NCBI RefSeq assembly: GCF_005670685.2
Contig: NZ_CP062008.1
Coordinates: 3,410,001-3,474,000 of the forward strand
Source: Mycolicibacterium mucogenicum DSM 44124
GTDB lineage: Bacteria > Actinomycetota > Actinomycetes > Mycobacteriales > Mycobacteriaceae
Direction of reading: 5' to 3'
Length of the DNA stretch: 64,000 nt
Both the position numbers and the translations under genes were made by a program. The notes beneath the pieces are model-generated. The model was not told where the DNA came from, did no database searches, and worked only from the letters and a program-made list of their open reading frames with translations. Every line of letters begins with the position of its first letter. Position 1 is the first letter of the stretch. This document shows, piece by piece, positions 8,224-18,694 of this stretch.

Positions 8224-10935
8224 GTGATAATCGGTCGGTCAGCCGAGTTGGCCAGCGTCACCGACACGCTCGCCACGATCTCCACCACCGGCACAGCGCT
8301 GGTCGTCGATGGTGAGGCCGGCATCGGCAAGTCCACGTTGCTATCGGCGATCGCCGACTGGGCGGTGGCCAACGGCTACCGCAGACTTGGCTGTTCGGGC
8401 CTGCAAAGCCAGAGCGAGGTGGGCTTCGCCGGCGTCCACGAACTCATCCACCCGGTGCTCGACCACACCGCAGCACTGCCACCCCGCCAACGCACGGCCC
8501 TGCTGACCGCCTTCGGGCTGGACGACGGTCCGACACCGGACCGGCTGCTGGTCAGTCTCGCGGTGCTCGGTCTCCTCGAAGAAGCCGCCAGCCGACGCCG
8601 AATCATCCTGATCATCGATGACGTGCAGTGGCTGGACCAATCCTCACTGGAGGTTCTGGCGTTCGTCGCGCGCCGACTCGGTAACGCACCGCTGATGATG
8701 TTGTGTGCCGAACGCACGGGACTCGACGGCGCCGCACCGTATCTGGACGGTCTACCTCGATTGTCACTGGGCCCACTGGCTCCCGAACACGCCCGACAAC
8801 TGTTGAACACCACCGCACAGCACGCGGACACCTTGCTGCAGCAGCGGGTGCTCGACCAGGCGGGTGGCAACCCGCTGGCAGTCATCGAGCTGTCCGGCGC
8901 CGCCGACGAGCGCGGCAACAGCGCGGTTTTCTCCGGTGAGCCGCTGCCCACCACCCGCCGGGTCGAACGGGCCTTCCTGTCCCAGCTCGACGGGCTGACC
9001 GACAACAGTCGCCTGCTGCTGTTACTGATCGCGTCCAGTGATGGGCAGCTGCGTGACATCGACGTCGCAACCGATCTTCTCGGCCTGGCACTCACCGATG
9101 AACTGGCCCCACTGGAGCGGGCGGGTCTGATCACAGCGAGCGGCGGCCGGCTCCACATGCGCCATCCGCTGATTCGGTCGACGGTCTATGGCTCGGCCCC
9201 ACTGGCCGCGAGGACCGTCGTTCACCGGGCACTCGCCGATGCGACGGTCGACCCGGTCCGTGCAGCGTGGCACCGCGCCGAAGCCACCTTCGGCACCGAC
9301 GAGCAGGTGGCCACGGACCTCGAAGCCGCCGCCCGCCAGGCCCACGCGCGCGGTGCAGGCGCCGAATCCGCCGCCGCCCTGCGCCGGGCAGCCGTATTGT
9401 CCCCCGATCCCGCCGCCCGGGTGCGGCGGTTGGCCGAAGCTGCCGAGATCGCCCGTAGCTCCGGGCTGACCGCCGAGTCCATCAGCATTCTCGGCGAAGC
9501 CGAGAGTCTGGGTGACCAGCATTGCAGCACAGGGCAATTGGTGCTCACCCGATTCGTCCTCAACGTCACCGCCGCGATACCGGGCCAGTCGGCCACCGAA
9601 CTCGTCACGCTCGCCGGCAAGTTCAGTGACGGCGACATCGAACAGCGTCGGTTGCTGTGGGCTGCAGCCATCGAGTGCCGCCTGCACGGCCTCGCCGAGG
9701 AACCCCGTCGCGACGTCGTTGCGGCCCTTCGCCACCTCGATGACGGCGCAGACGATCCGGTGGTGCGCATGGCATTGGCGTTGGTGGACGACACCGGCGC
9801 CGGTCAGGACCTGCGCACACGCCTGCCCCGGCTGATCGACGAAGTTGCCGACGACCCCCTGTTGCTGATGGCGCTGGGGTTCGCCGCCGAGGCGGTCGCC
9901 GACCGCATACATGCGCTGCAGTGCTGGAACCGCGTGCAGAGCTTATCCAGGACATCAGGGTCAGCTGCCGACGAATGCGAAAGTCAACGCGGTGCAGCGC
10001 AACTGCTGTTGGGAGAAGGCCGCATCCAGGCCGCGGCAATCGCTGCCGAGAATGCGCTGCGGCTGGCTCAGGACATCAACCTGCCGATGACCGCGGCCTC
10101 GGCGGCGGCCACTCTCGCCCGGGTGCAGGTATGGCAGGGCCGGTTCGATCAGGCCCGCGAGACGGTTGCCACGGCGCGCCGACTGCTGGCGCCCGACCCG
10201 GCGATCCTGTGGCATGACGACGTGCACTGGGCGGCGGGCCTGCTGGCGCTTTGCACCGCCGACCCAGCCGACGCATTGGGACATCTGTTGAAGATGACTG
10301 GGCACCGGACCTCACGGCGGTGGGCCATCGCCGATCTCGCCGAGGCTGCGGCCGGCAATGACCGCGCCGACCTGGTGCGACCGCTGCTCGCTGACATCGA
10401 AGACCAGGCCCGTCAGCTCGGAACAGGTCTGGAGTTGATGCTCGCACATCGCGCACACGCGCTCCTGGCACAGACTGCTGCCGAAGCGCACGAGCATTTC
10501 TTGGCAGCCCTGGCCGCCGGCGATGACGCGGATGCCGAACTCGAAACGGCCCGAACACATCTGGCATACGGGCAGTGGCTGCGTAGGCAGCGCCGGATCA
10601 CCGAGGCACGCACCCACCTGTCATCTGCGCTGGCCGTGTTCGACGCCGCCGGTGCAGCGCCGTTCGCCGACCGGGCCGCCGCCGAACTGCGTGCCGCAGG
10701 CGTGGCCACCCCTGCCGGGACACCCCGTCACGGGCCGGTTTCCGAGCTGACCTCCCAGGAACTTCAGATCGCCCAACTGGCCGCCGCCGGCCTGACCAAC
10801 CGGGAGATCGCCGACCGCATCTACGTTTCCCACCGCACCGTCGCGGCCCACCTTTACAAGATGTTCCCCAAGCTGGGCATCACCAACCGCAATCAACTGC
10901 ACACCGTCTTGGACGACCGAACAGTAGTCATTTGA
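8224..10935 (+). CDS. LAL-type LuxR-family transcriptional regulator with AAA/STAND ATPase domain
   Basis: A 903-residue large ATP-binding LuxR regulator. Walker A is GEAGIGKST (residues 30-38) and Walker B is IILIIDDVQWLD. A long helical, TPR/MalT-like middle section follows, and a LuxR helix-turn-helix closes the protein (LTNREIADRIYVSHRTVAAHLYK in parts). I place the start at GTG 8224, where the ATPase domain begins and a TAACTT -10 box is seven bases upstream; the frame is open to 7558 but antisense to HxlR. It converges on pheT with a 24-base gap. The regulated genes and the inducer are unknown. Confidence 0.87.
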   Translation: MIIGRSAELASVTDTLATISTTGTALVVDGEAGIGKSTLLSAIADWAVANGYRRLGCSGLQSQSEVGFAGVHELIHPVLDHTAALPPRQRTALLTAFGLDDGPTPDRLLVSLAVLGLLEEAASRRRIILIIDDVQWLDQSSLEVLAFVARRLGNAPLMMLCAERTGLDGAAPYLDGLPRLSLGPLAPEHARQLLNTTAQHADTLLQQRVLDQAGGNPLAVIELSGAADERGNSAVFSGEPLPTTRRVERAFLSQLDGLTDNSRLLLLLIASSDGQLRDIDVATDLLGLALTDELAPLERAGLITASGGRLHMRHPLIRSTVYGSAPLAARTVVHRALADATVDPVRAAWHRAEATFGTDEQVATDLEAAARQAHARGAGAESAAALRRAAVLSPDPAARVRRLAEAAEIARSSGLTAESISILGEAESLGDQHCSTGQLVLTRFVLNVTAAIPGQSATELVTLAGKFSDGDIEQRRLLWAAAIECRLHGLAEEPRRDVVAALRHLDDGADDPVVRMALALVDDTGAGQDLRTRLPRLIDEVADDPLLLMALGFAAEAVADRIHALQCWNRVQSLSRTSGSAADECESQRGAAQLLLGEGRIQAAAIAAENALRLAQDINLPMTAASAAATLARVQVWQGRFDQARETVATARRLLAPDPAILWHDDVHWAAGLLALCTADPADALGHLLKMTGHRTSRRWAIADLAEAAAGNDRADLVRPLLADIEDQARQLGTGLELMLAHRAHALLAQTAAEAHEHFLAALAAGDDADAELETARTHLAYGQWLRRQRRITEARTHLSSALAVFDAAGAAPFADRAAAELRAAGVATPAGTPRHGPVSELTSQELQIAQLAAAGLTNREIADRIYVSHRTVAAHLYKMFPKLGITNRNQLHTVLDDRTVVI

Positions 10936-10959
10936 CCGATAGTCGTCCTCAGCGCAGAT

Positions 10960-13445
10960 CTACCTGCGATGGATCGCTCCGACGCGGTCCGCAGCAGCCG
11001 CGATCGCCGCGTCGCGGGCGGCGCTGGCCTCATCCTCGGTCAGTGTCCGGTCGGGCGCCCGGAATCGCAGGGCCAGGGTCAGGGACTTGCGGCCCTCCCC
11101 GATCTGCGGGCCGGTGTAGACGTCGAACAGTCGCGCATCCTCCAGCAGGTCGCCGGCGCCCTCGCGCACGACGTCGACCACGGCCTGAGCCGCCACGTCG
11201 TCGGCGACGATCAGGCTGACATCCTGGAAGACCGCCGGGTATGGCGACACCGACGGCACGATGGCGCGCTCGACGACCGGGATGGCATCGAGGTTCAGCT
11301 CGACGGCGCACGTGCCCTTCGGCAGGCCGGTGCGCTCGATGACGGCCGGGTGCAGCTGGCCGGCGTAGCCGACCACGGTGTCACCGACCAGTACCTCGGC
11401 GCAGCGGCCCGGGTGCCACGGTAGTTCCTGTGCCGCGCGCAACGTCACGTCGACGCCGCAGGCCCGGGCGATGATCTGCACGGTCTCCAGAGCGTCGGTG
11501 GCCTCGACCGCACGACCCGGACCCCACGGCCCGGCCGGCTCACGCAGGCCGGTGAGTACCGCGGCGACATGCAGCGGCTGGTACGGCAGGGCCCGGTCGA
11601 TCTCGGCCAGCTCGGCGTCGGTCGGGCGCCGGTCCACCGGGATCGGTTCGAGTGCGCGCGTGGTCTCCGTGGCCTGCACGACCTGCTCGATACCGAACAG
11701 TGCGACGTCGGCCGCACCGCGAGACACGTTGCGCACCAACGCTTCCAGCAGGCCGGGCAGCAGCGTGGTGGCCAGCGCCGGCCGGTCGGCCTCGAGCGGG
11801 TTGAGCACCGAGATGGTGGCGCGGCGCGGGTCGTCGGCCGGCAGGTCCCAGGCGTCCAGCACGCCGGCGGGCAGGAACGGCGTCGGCAGCACCTCGACGA
11901 AACCGTTGAGGGCCAACGACTTACCGATGGCACGACGGCGCTGCTGCTTTGCCGTCAGACCGCGGCCGGCAGGTGCCTGCGGCAGCACCGACGGGATGGC
12001 GTCGAGCCCTTCGAGCCGCAGCACCTCCTCGACCAGATCGGCGGGCTGCTTCATGTCGGGACGCCAGCTCGGCGGAACGACCGTGGCGGTCGCACCCGAC
12101 ACCGTGACATCGGCGCCGATCTGCGTGAGGCGACGGGCCGTGGTGCCCGCGGGATAGCTGACGCCGGCGAGCCGGTCGGGCAGGTCGACGGCGATGGTCA
12201 CCGGCGGCTGCGACCAGTCCGGCGCGGTGTGCTCGGCGCGCCAGTCGGTGAGCGTGGGTTCGACGGTGCCACCGGCGATTTCGGCCAGCAGCACGGCGCA
12301 GCGGTCCAGCGCGGCGCGAGAGATCGCGGGGTCGACAGACCTCTCGTACCTGCGGCTGGCCTCGCTGACCAGGTGCAGGCGGCGCTGAGTGCGTGACACT
12401 GCGGCCGGATCCCAGACCGCCGCTTCGAGCAGCACGTCGGTGGTGGTGTCGCGGACCTCGGTCGTGCCGGCACCCATCACGCCGCCGATGGCCGCGGTGG
12501 CCACGTCGTCGACGATCAGCACGTCGCCCGGATCCAGTTTGCGCTCGACGTCGTCGAGGGTGACGACGGTCTCCCCCGGCTTCGCGAAGCGCACGTCGAA
12601 TCCGCCGGTGATCAGCTTGCGATCGTGGGCGTGCATCGGGTGGCCGAGCTCGAGCATCACGTAGTTGGTGACGTCGACGGCCGGCGAGATGGCGCGGATG
12701 CCGGACAGCAGCAGGCGGCGCTGCAGCCACCACGGCGACACCGCGGCCGGGTCGATGCCGACGACCGGGCGCAGCCCGAAACGCTGCACGCCGGTGCCCG
12801 GCTGGACCGTCAGCGGCCAGGCCTCACCCTCGGCGGGCAGCGGCGGCACGTCGGCGGGGTCGACGAAATCCAGGTCGAAGGCGCAGGCGATCTCGCGTGC
12901 CATGCCGCGGATCGACAGGCAGTAGCCGCGGTCCGGGGTGATGGCGAGGTCGAACACCACGTCGTCCAGACCCAGCACCTCGGCGCCCGAGGCACCCGGC
13001 TCGGCAGTGCCCGGCGGCAGCACGATGATGCCGGAATGGTCGGAGCCGAAGTTCAATTCGGCCGCCGAGCAGATCATGCCGTCGGAGACCCGGCCGTACG
13101 TCTTGCGGGTCGCGATCTTGAAGTCACCGGGCAGCACGGTGCCGGGCAGGGCCGCGACGACGAGGTCGCCGACGGCGAAGTTCCGTGCCCCGCAGACGAT
13201 GTCGCGCGGCTCGGCTTCACCCACGTCGACCTTGCAGGCGCGGATGGGCTTCTTGAACTCGGTCAGTTCCTCGATCTCGACGACGCGGCCCACCGTCAGC
13301 GGACCGGTGACCGGTCCGGCGGCGATGACGTCCTCGACCTCGTGGCCGATCCGGATGAAGGCCTGTTCCAGTTCCTCCGGAGACACGTCCCAGCCGGGGG
13401 CACCGGCCTGGACGGCTTCCCGCAGCCAGCTGTAGGGAATACGCA

Positions 13446-13446
<1 letters not shown>
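10960..13446 (-). CDS. pheT: Phenylalanine-tRNA ligase beta subunit
   Basis: An 828-residue PheRS beta subunit. It starts [12 protein letters not shown], has the N-terminal tRNA-binding domain (about residues 40-150), B3/B4 editing and B5 domains in the middle, and the ferredoxin-like anticodon-binding domain at the C-terminus ([18 protein letters not shown]...). With PheS it forms the heterotetramer that charges tRNA-Phe. ATG 13446 overlaps the pheS stop by one base (TGATG), so translation is coupled. Confidence 0.97.
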
Positions 13447-14546
<1,100 letters not shown>

Positions 14547-15449
14547 CTAGGCTTCGGCGAGCTCCCCGTCATCGGGTTCGGTTCCGGCGTCCTTGCGCGG
14601 CCTGATCCAGTACATCGCCAGGTCCTCGGGCACGCCGGATGCCTTCGGGCCGAACAACTGCTTGCGCACCTTCTTGGGGGTCACGCCGAGGGCGTCGAGG
14701 TACTGCTGGTCGATCCGGTCGAGCGTGGACTGCGAGATGATCAGCCCGCCCTTGGTGGCCCGCTCCATGACGCGCGCCGCGATGTTGACGTCGACGCCGA
14801 GCAGGTCCGACCCGATGCGCTGCGGCCGCCCGGTGTGGATGCCGGCACGCATCTTGGGGTGATACCCGTCGATCTCGACCTCTTTGAGGGCATCGAGCGC
14901 GCGGATGACGGACCTCAGGGCCGTCACCGGGTTGCTGAACACGGCCATGGACCCGTCGCCCATGCGTTTGACGATGTGGCCGCCCGATTCCAGCAGCGGC
15001 GGTTCGAACACCTGGGCCACGCGGCGCAGCAGCCGGAGCGTGGTCTCGTCACCCACGCTCAGTGACCATTTGGAGAAGCCGACGAGATCGGTGAAGACGA
15101 TGGTCACTTCGGGATTCGCGGGCCGGCCCGACACGCGCTCGGTCAGGGCCTGCCACACCTGCAGGCCGGCGAGGCTCACCTCGTGGGACGCCCCGCCGCG
15201 CGACAGCAGCCGATCGGCGGCCCGGGCCGCGGCGCTAGGCCCGCCCACGCCGGCCACCGACAGCGGGTCACCGAACTCCGGGTCCCCCGGCAGGGCACGG
15301 CGCGCCCGCCTGATGAATCCGATTACAGCCGGGCTGTGATTGGTGTCCTGCAACCACCCCAACGGTCCACTTGATCCTGGCCCCGCGTGTGACGCCGGGC
15401 CGATCTCTCCCACACCGTCGGATCGTTCTTCGAACGATTCGACTTCCAC
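14547..15449 (-). CDS. Class III adenylate cyclase (Rv1647-like)
   Basis: A 300-residue soluble cyclase with an uncharacterised N-terminal region of about 110 residues and a C-terminal class III catalytic domain. All key residues are present: metal ligands Asp121 (VFTDLVGFS) and Asp165 (KRMGDG), purine-specifying Lys161 and Asp215, and transition-state Asn222 and Arg226 (VNIAAR). It should therefore form a homodimeric, active adenylate cyclase making cAMP. M. tuberculosis has a characterised cyclase at this position beside pheST. It is encoded upstream of pheS on the same strand. Confidence 0.93.
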   Translation of the reverse strand: MEVESFEERSDGVGEIGPASHAGPGSSGPLGWLQDTNHSPAVIGFIRRARRALPGDPEFGDPLSVAGVGGPSAAARAADRLLSRGGASHEVSLAGLQVWQALTERVSGRPANPEVTIVFTDLVGFSKWSLSVGDETTLRLLRRVAQVFEPPLLESGGHIVKRMGDGSMAVFSNPVTALRSVIRALDALKEVEIDGYHPKMRAGIHTGRPQRIGSDLLGVDVNIAARVMERATKGGLIISQSTLDRIDQQYLDALGVTPKKVRKQLFGPKASGVPEDLAMYWIRPRKDAGTEPDDGELAEA

Positions 15450-15583
15450 GACGCCACCCTAGGTGGCGGCCCGCGGCACCGGCAACGACAACCCCGGTCC
15501 GGCGCAAAAGTGGCTGGTCACCGAGTTGTGGCGGGCTGATAGCCGCTCTGTAACGGTCGCCGCGACACTGGCGTCAAACCGTG

Positions 15584-15611
15584 GACAACATACGTTGTCA
15601 CGATTATCGTG
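15584..15611. promoter_or_regulatory. Two adjoining inverted repeats upstream of the DUF2236-acyl-CoA dehydrogenase operon
   Basis: GACAAC-ATAC-GTTGTC (15584-15599) is a perfect inverted repeat. It runs directly into CACGAT-T-ATCGTG (15599-15611), a second perfect palindrome. They lie in the 203-base divergent gap between the cyclase (start 15449) and the DUF2236 gene (start 15653), about 40-70 bases before the latter. The first element has the shape of a TetR-family operator. Confidence 0.45.
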
Positions 15612-15652
15612 GCGACACAGAACCCTCGGTATCAACGTTGAGCGAGGACACC

Positions 15653-16681
15653 ATGACCCCACGAACGACGCCCGCCGCCGAACCGCTCGGCCCGGATTCG
15701 CTGACCTGGAAGTACTTCGGCGACTTGCGCACCGGCATCCTCGGCGTGTGGATCGGTGCGATCCAGAACATGTATCCCGAACTCGGGGCCGGCGTGGAGG
15801 ATCATTCGATCCTGCTGAGGGAGCCGTTGCAGCGCGTCGCGCGCTCGGTGTACCCGATCATGGGCGTGGTCTACGACGGCGACCGCGCCGCCGACACCGG
15901 CGCCCAGATCCGTGGCTATCACCAGACCATCAAGGGCGTCGACCACGACGGCCGGCGCTATCACGCGCTCAATCCCGAGACGTTCTACTGGGCACACGCG
16001 ACGTTCTTCATGCTGATCCTCAAGACCGCCGAGTACTTCTGCGGCGGGCTGACCGAGGCCGAGAAGCGCCAGTTATTCGACGAGCACGTGCAGTGGTACC
16101 GGATGTACGGCATGAGCATGCGGCCGGTCCCGGAAACCTGGGAGGACTTCCAAACCTATTGGGAGCACAAATGCTCCGAGGAGCTGGAGATCAACCGGGC
16201 CACGCTCGACATCTTCACCATCCGCATCCCCAAGCCGTGGTTCGTGCTGATGCCCACCCCGGTGTGGGACCAGATGTTCCGGCCGCTGGTGGCCGGGCAG
16301 CGCTGGGTCGCCGCCGGTGTGTTCGACCCCGCCGTCCGGGAACGGGCCGGCATGCGCTGGACGCCCGGCGATGAAGTGGTGCTGCGGCTGCTGGGCAAGG
16401 CCGTCGAACTGGCCTTCCTCGCCGTCCCCGATGAAATCCGTTTGCACCCAAGGGCATTGGCGGCATACCGCCGGGCCGCCGGACGCGTGCCGGCCGATGC
16501 ACCACTGGTCGAGGCGCCGGGATTCATGGCCCCGCCGAAAGACCGCTGGGGCCTGCCGATGCATTATGTGCCACGTCACAAGTCGTTGATGGAACGCGCC
16601 GGATCACTGGTGCACACCACGTTCTCGTTGGCCGGTTTGCGTCCGCGCGCGGGCCGCTCAGTGTCCGGAAAGGCTGCCTGA
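15653..16681 (+). CDS. DUF2236/MpaB-type oxygenase family protein (Rv1645c-like)
   Basis: A 342-residue member of the DUF2236 family, which includes latex-clearing-protein and MpaB-like haem oxygenases. Family hallmarks are the GDLRTGILGVWIGAIQNMYPE start, the WAHATFFMLI segment with its conserved His, and YGMSMRPVPETWEDF. The start is ATG 15653; the open frame upstream reads poorly. It begins an operon with the acyl-CoA dehydrogenase four bases downstream, which hints at lipid modification. The actual substrate is unknown. Confidence 0.8.
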   Translation: MTPRTTPAAEPLGPDSLTWKYFGDLRTGILGVWIGAIQNMYPELGAGVEDHSILLREPLQRVARSVYPIMGVVYDGDRAADTGAQIRGYHQTIKGVDHDGRRYHALNPETFYWAHATFFMLILKTAEYFCGGLTEAEKRQLFDEHVQWYRMYGMSMRPVPETWEDFQTYWEHKCSEELEINRATLDIFTIRIPKPWFVLMPTPVWDQMFRPLVAGQRWVAAGVFDPAVRERAGMRWTPGDEVVLRLLGKAVELAFLAVPDEIRLHPRALAAYRRAAGRVPADAPLVEAPGFMAPPKDRWGLPMHYVPRHKSLMERAGSLVHTTFSLAGLRPRAGRSVSGKAA

Positions 16682-16685
16682 ATAC

Positions 16686-17927
16686 ATGCTTGATTGGTCC
16701 GACGTCGATATTGCCGTGCGCGACGCCGTTCGCGAGTTCGTGGACAAGGAAATCCGCCCGCACCTCGACGAGCTCGAGGGCGGCGACATGGAGCCCTACC
16801 CCATCATCCGAAAGCTGTTCGCCACCTTCGGCATCGACGTCATGGCGCGGGAGGCACTGGAGCGGCGGCTGTCCCGGCTGCGGTCCGGCGAAGTCTCGGA
16901 CGGCAAGCCACGGGCGTCCGGCGGGATGTTCGGCGGCGGACCGGACCAGGCCGGCATGGGCATGGTGCTGATCAGCGAATTGTGCCGGGTCAGTTCAGGT
17001 CTGGTGACGGGCGTGGGCGTCAGCCTCGGCCTCACGGTGCCCACCATCCAGAGCCGCGGCACCCTGGCCCAACAGGAGCGCTGGCTGCCCGGCCTGGTGA
17101 CGTACGAGAAGGTCGGCGCGTGGGCCATCACCGAACCCGACTCGGGCTCGGACGCGTTCGGTGGCATGAAGTCGTACGTCGTGCGTGACGGCGACGACTA
17201 CATCCTCAACGGCCAGAAGACCTTCATCACCAACGGCCCCGACGCCGACGTCGTCGTCGTGTACGCCAAGCTGGACGAGGGCGACGGGGCCGACAAGCGC
17301 GACCGCAAGGTGCTGACCTTCGTGCTCGACCGCGGCATGGAGGGCTTCGTCCAGTCGAAGCCGTTCCGCAAGATGGGCATTCACTCGTCACGCACCGGCG
17401 AGCTGTTCTTCAATAACGTCCGGCTCGGCCGCGACCGGCTGCTCGGCGAGACCGAGGAGAACAAGGCCGGCGACGGCCGCGACAGCGCCCGGTCGAGCTT
17501 CTCGGCCGAACGCGTCGGCGTTGTGTCCATGTCGCTGGGCATCATCGAGGAATGTCTGCGGCTGTGTATCGACTACGCCAAGACGCGCACGTTGTGGGGC
17601 AAGGAGATCGGCCAGTTCCAGCTGATCCAGCTCAAGCTGGCCAGCATGGAGGTGGCGCGAATGAATGTGCGCAACATGCTGTTCCGCGTCATCGAGTCCG
17701 GCCAGGCCGGCCGCCAGATTCCGCTGGCCGAGGCGTCGGCCATGAAGTGGTACTGCTCGCAGGCCGCCACCGACGTCGCGATGGATGCCATCCAGTTGTT
17801 CGGCGGCAACGGCTACATGACCGAGTACCGCGTCGAGCAGCTCGCGCGTGACGCCAAGTCGTTGATGATCTACGCCGGCAGCAACGAGGTGCAGATCACC
17901 CACGTCGCCAAGGGGCTCTTGGCCTGA
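16686..17927 (+). CDS. Acyl-CoA dehydrogenase, isovaleryl-CoA-dehydrogenase-like active-site layout
   Basis: A 413-residue flavoprotein that should desaturate an acyl-CoA thioester. FAD-contact segments WAITEPDSGSDA (145-156) and FGGNGYMTEY are clear. The usual catalytic Glu of the C-terminal Y-E-G motif is replaced by Ala397 (IYAGSNEV), but Glu275 (SAERVG) sits where isovaleryl- and long-chain dehydrogenases carry their base, so activity is likely kept. It is transcribed with the DUF2236 gene. A Gly-rich insertion near residues 74-90 is unusual. Confidence 0.9.
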   Translation: MLDWSDVDIAVRDAVREFVDKEIRPHLDELEGGDMEPYPIIRKLFATFGIDVMAREALERRLSRLRSGEVSDGKPRASGGMFGGGPDQAGMGMVLISELCRVSSGLVTGVGVSLGLTVPTIQSRGTLAQQERWLPGLVTYEKVGAWAITEPDSGSDAFGGMKSYVVRDGDDYILNGQKTFITNGPDADVVVVYAKLDEGDGADKRDRKVLTFVLDRGMEGFVQSKPFRKMGIHSSRTGELFFNNVRLGRDRLLGETEENKAGDGRDSARSSFSAERVGVVSMSLGIIEECLRLCIDYAKTRTLWGKEIGQFQLIQLKLASMEVARMNVRNMLFRVIESGQAGRQIPLAEASAMKWYCSQAATDVAMDAIQLFGGNGYMTEYRVEQLARDAKSLMIYAGSNEVQITHVAKGLLA

Positions 17928-17928
17928 T

Positions 17929-18546
17929 TCATGAATGCGCAGTGCCCGGGCGATAAAGTCCGTCGACGAACACCGCCACCAGACGTTGGTTGTAGGTGAG
18001 CGCCTCACCTGGAACGGGCTGACACAGCAGTGCGACGGTGTGGATGAGGTCCCTGGCACAGAGGTCGTCACGGACCTCACCGGTCGCCGTTGCAGCGGAC
18101 AGCAATGCGTCAAGGGCCGGTTCGAGCTTCGAGGTGAGGTAGCTCGGTAAGGCATCGAAAGCCGGGTCGCCCGAGTGCAGCGCAGAAGCAAGCCCGCGCT
18201 TGGTGCCGACGAACTCGGTGAATCGGTACAACCACCTCTCGAGCGCCTGACCTGGTTCGTGGTGCCGAGCCAATACCGTTGCAGCCTCGGCACACGCGTC
18301 GACCTCGTGTTGCAGAACAGCCACGATCAGGTCAGATCGGCGCGGGAAATGCCGGTACAGGGTGCCGACTCCAACTCCCGCCAGGTCGGTGATCTCCTTG
18401 GCGGGCGCATCGACCCCCGCAGCCGCGAACACGGTTTTCGCCGCTTCGAGCAGCGCGCCGACGTTGCGCTGCGCATCGGTACGCTGCCGACGCTGCCGTG
18501 GTGACGATGCGGGCGAGTCGCCCGACTCCGACGGGCCTGCCGCCAT
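17929..18546 (-). CDS. TetR-family transcriptional regulator
   Basis: A 205-residue TetR regulator. The N-terminal helix-turn-helix includes APAKEITDLAGVGVGTLYRHFPRR. I chose ATG 18546, which has a GGAG ribosome-binding site; a TTG at 18567 is the alternative. It ends one base after the convergent acyl-CoA dehydrogenase and diverges from an aldo/keto reductase. Two near-identical palindromic elements lie in the shared gap, so it very probably represses itself and the divergent operon. Confidence 0.9.
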   Translation of the reverse strand: MAAGPSESGDSPASSPRQRRQRTDAQRNVGALLEAAKTVFAAAGVDAPAKEITDLAGVGVGTLYRHFPRRSDLIVAVLQHEVDACAEAATVLARHHEPGQALERWLYRFTEFVGTKRGLASALHSGDPAFDALPSYLTSKLEPALDALLSAATATGEVRDDLCARDLIHTVALLCQPVPGEALTYNQRLVAVFVDGLYRPGTAHS

Positions 18547-18570
18547 TGAGTGCTCCGTCCCTTGCAAAAT

Positions 18571-18594
18571 TTAACGGAAAAACTTTCCGGATAA
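18571..18594. promoter_or_regulatory. Candidate TetR operator O1
   Basis: CGGAAA-AAC-TTTCCG (18575-18589) is a perfect inverted repeat flanked by TTA and TAA. The 24-base element matches O2 (18624-18647) at 20 of 24 positions, and the two start 53 bases apart, about five helical turns. It lies 25 bases before the TetR start codon. Confidence 0.65.
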
Positions 18595-18623
18595 GGTTGC
18601 GTTCCGGAAACGCGTTCCATATG

Positions 18624-18647
18624 TTAGCGGAATAGCTTTCCGAATAA
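18624..18647. promoter_or_regulatory. Candidate TetR operator O2
   Basis: CGGAAT-AGC-TTTCCG (18628-18642) repeats O1 with flanking TTA and TAA. It lies 48 bases before the aldo/keto reductase start. A further TTCCGGAA palindrome (18602-18609) sits between O1 and O2. Two copies on one face of the helix suggest cooperative binding by the adjacent TetR protein. Confidence 0.65.
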
Positions 18648-18694
18648 CTGGGGATCGGTGCCACCGCCGCCTCAGTCGCAACCACGGAGCCCAC

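Noticed and set aside
15242..15258. CTGTCGGTG on the minus strand as another RecA-NDp promoter
   Set aside because: No TAnnnT follows after eight bases, and the site is within the cyclase coding region.
15422..15438. ATCGTTC-TTC-GAACGAT inverted repeat, resembling an SOS box
   Set aside because: The spacing differs from the LexA consensus (TCGAAC-N4-GTTCGA) and it lies inside early codons of the cyclase gene, so chance is likelier.
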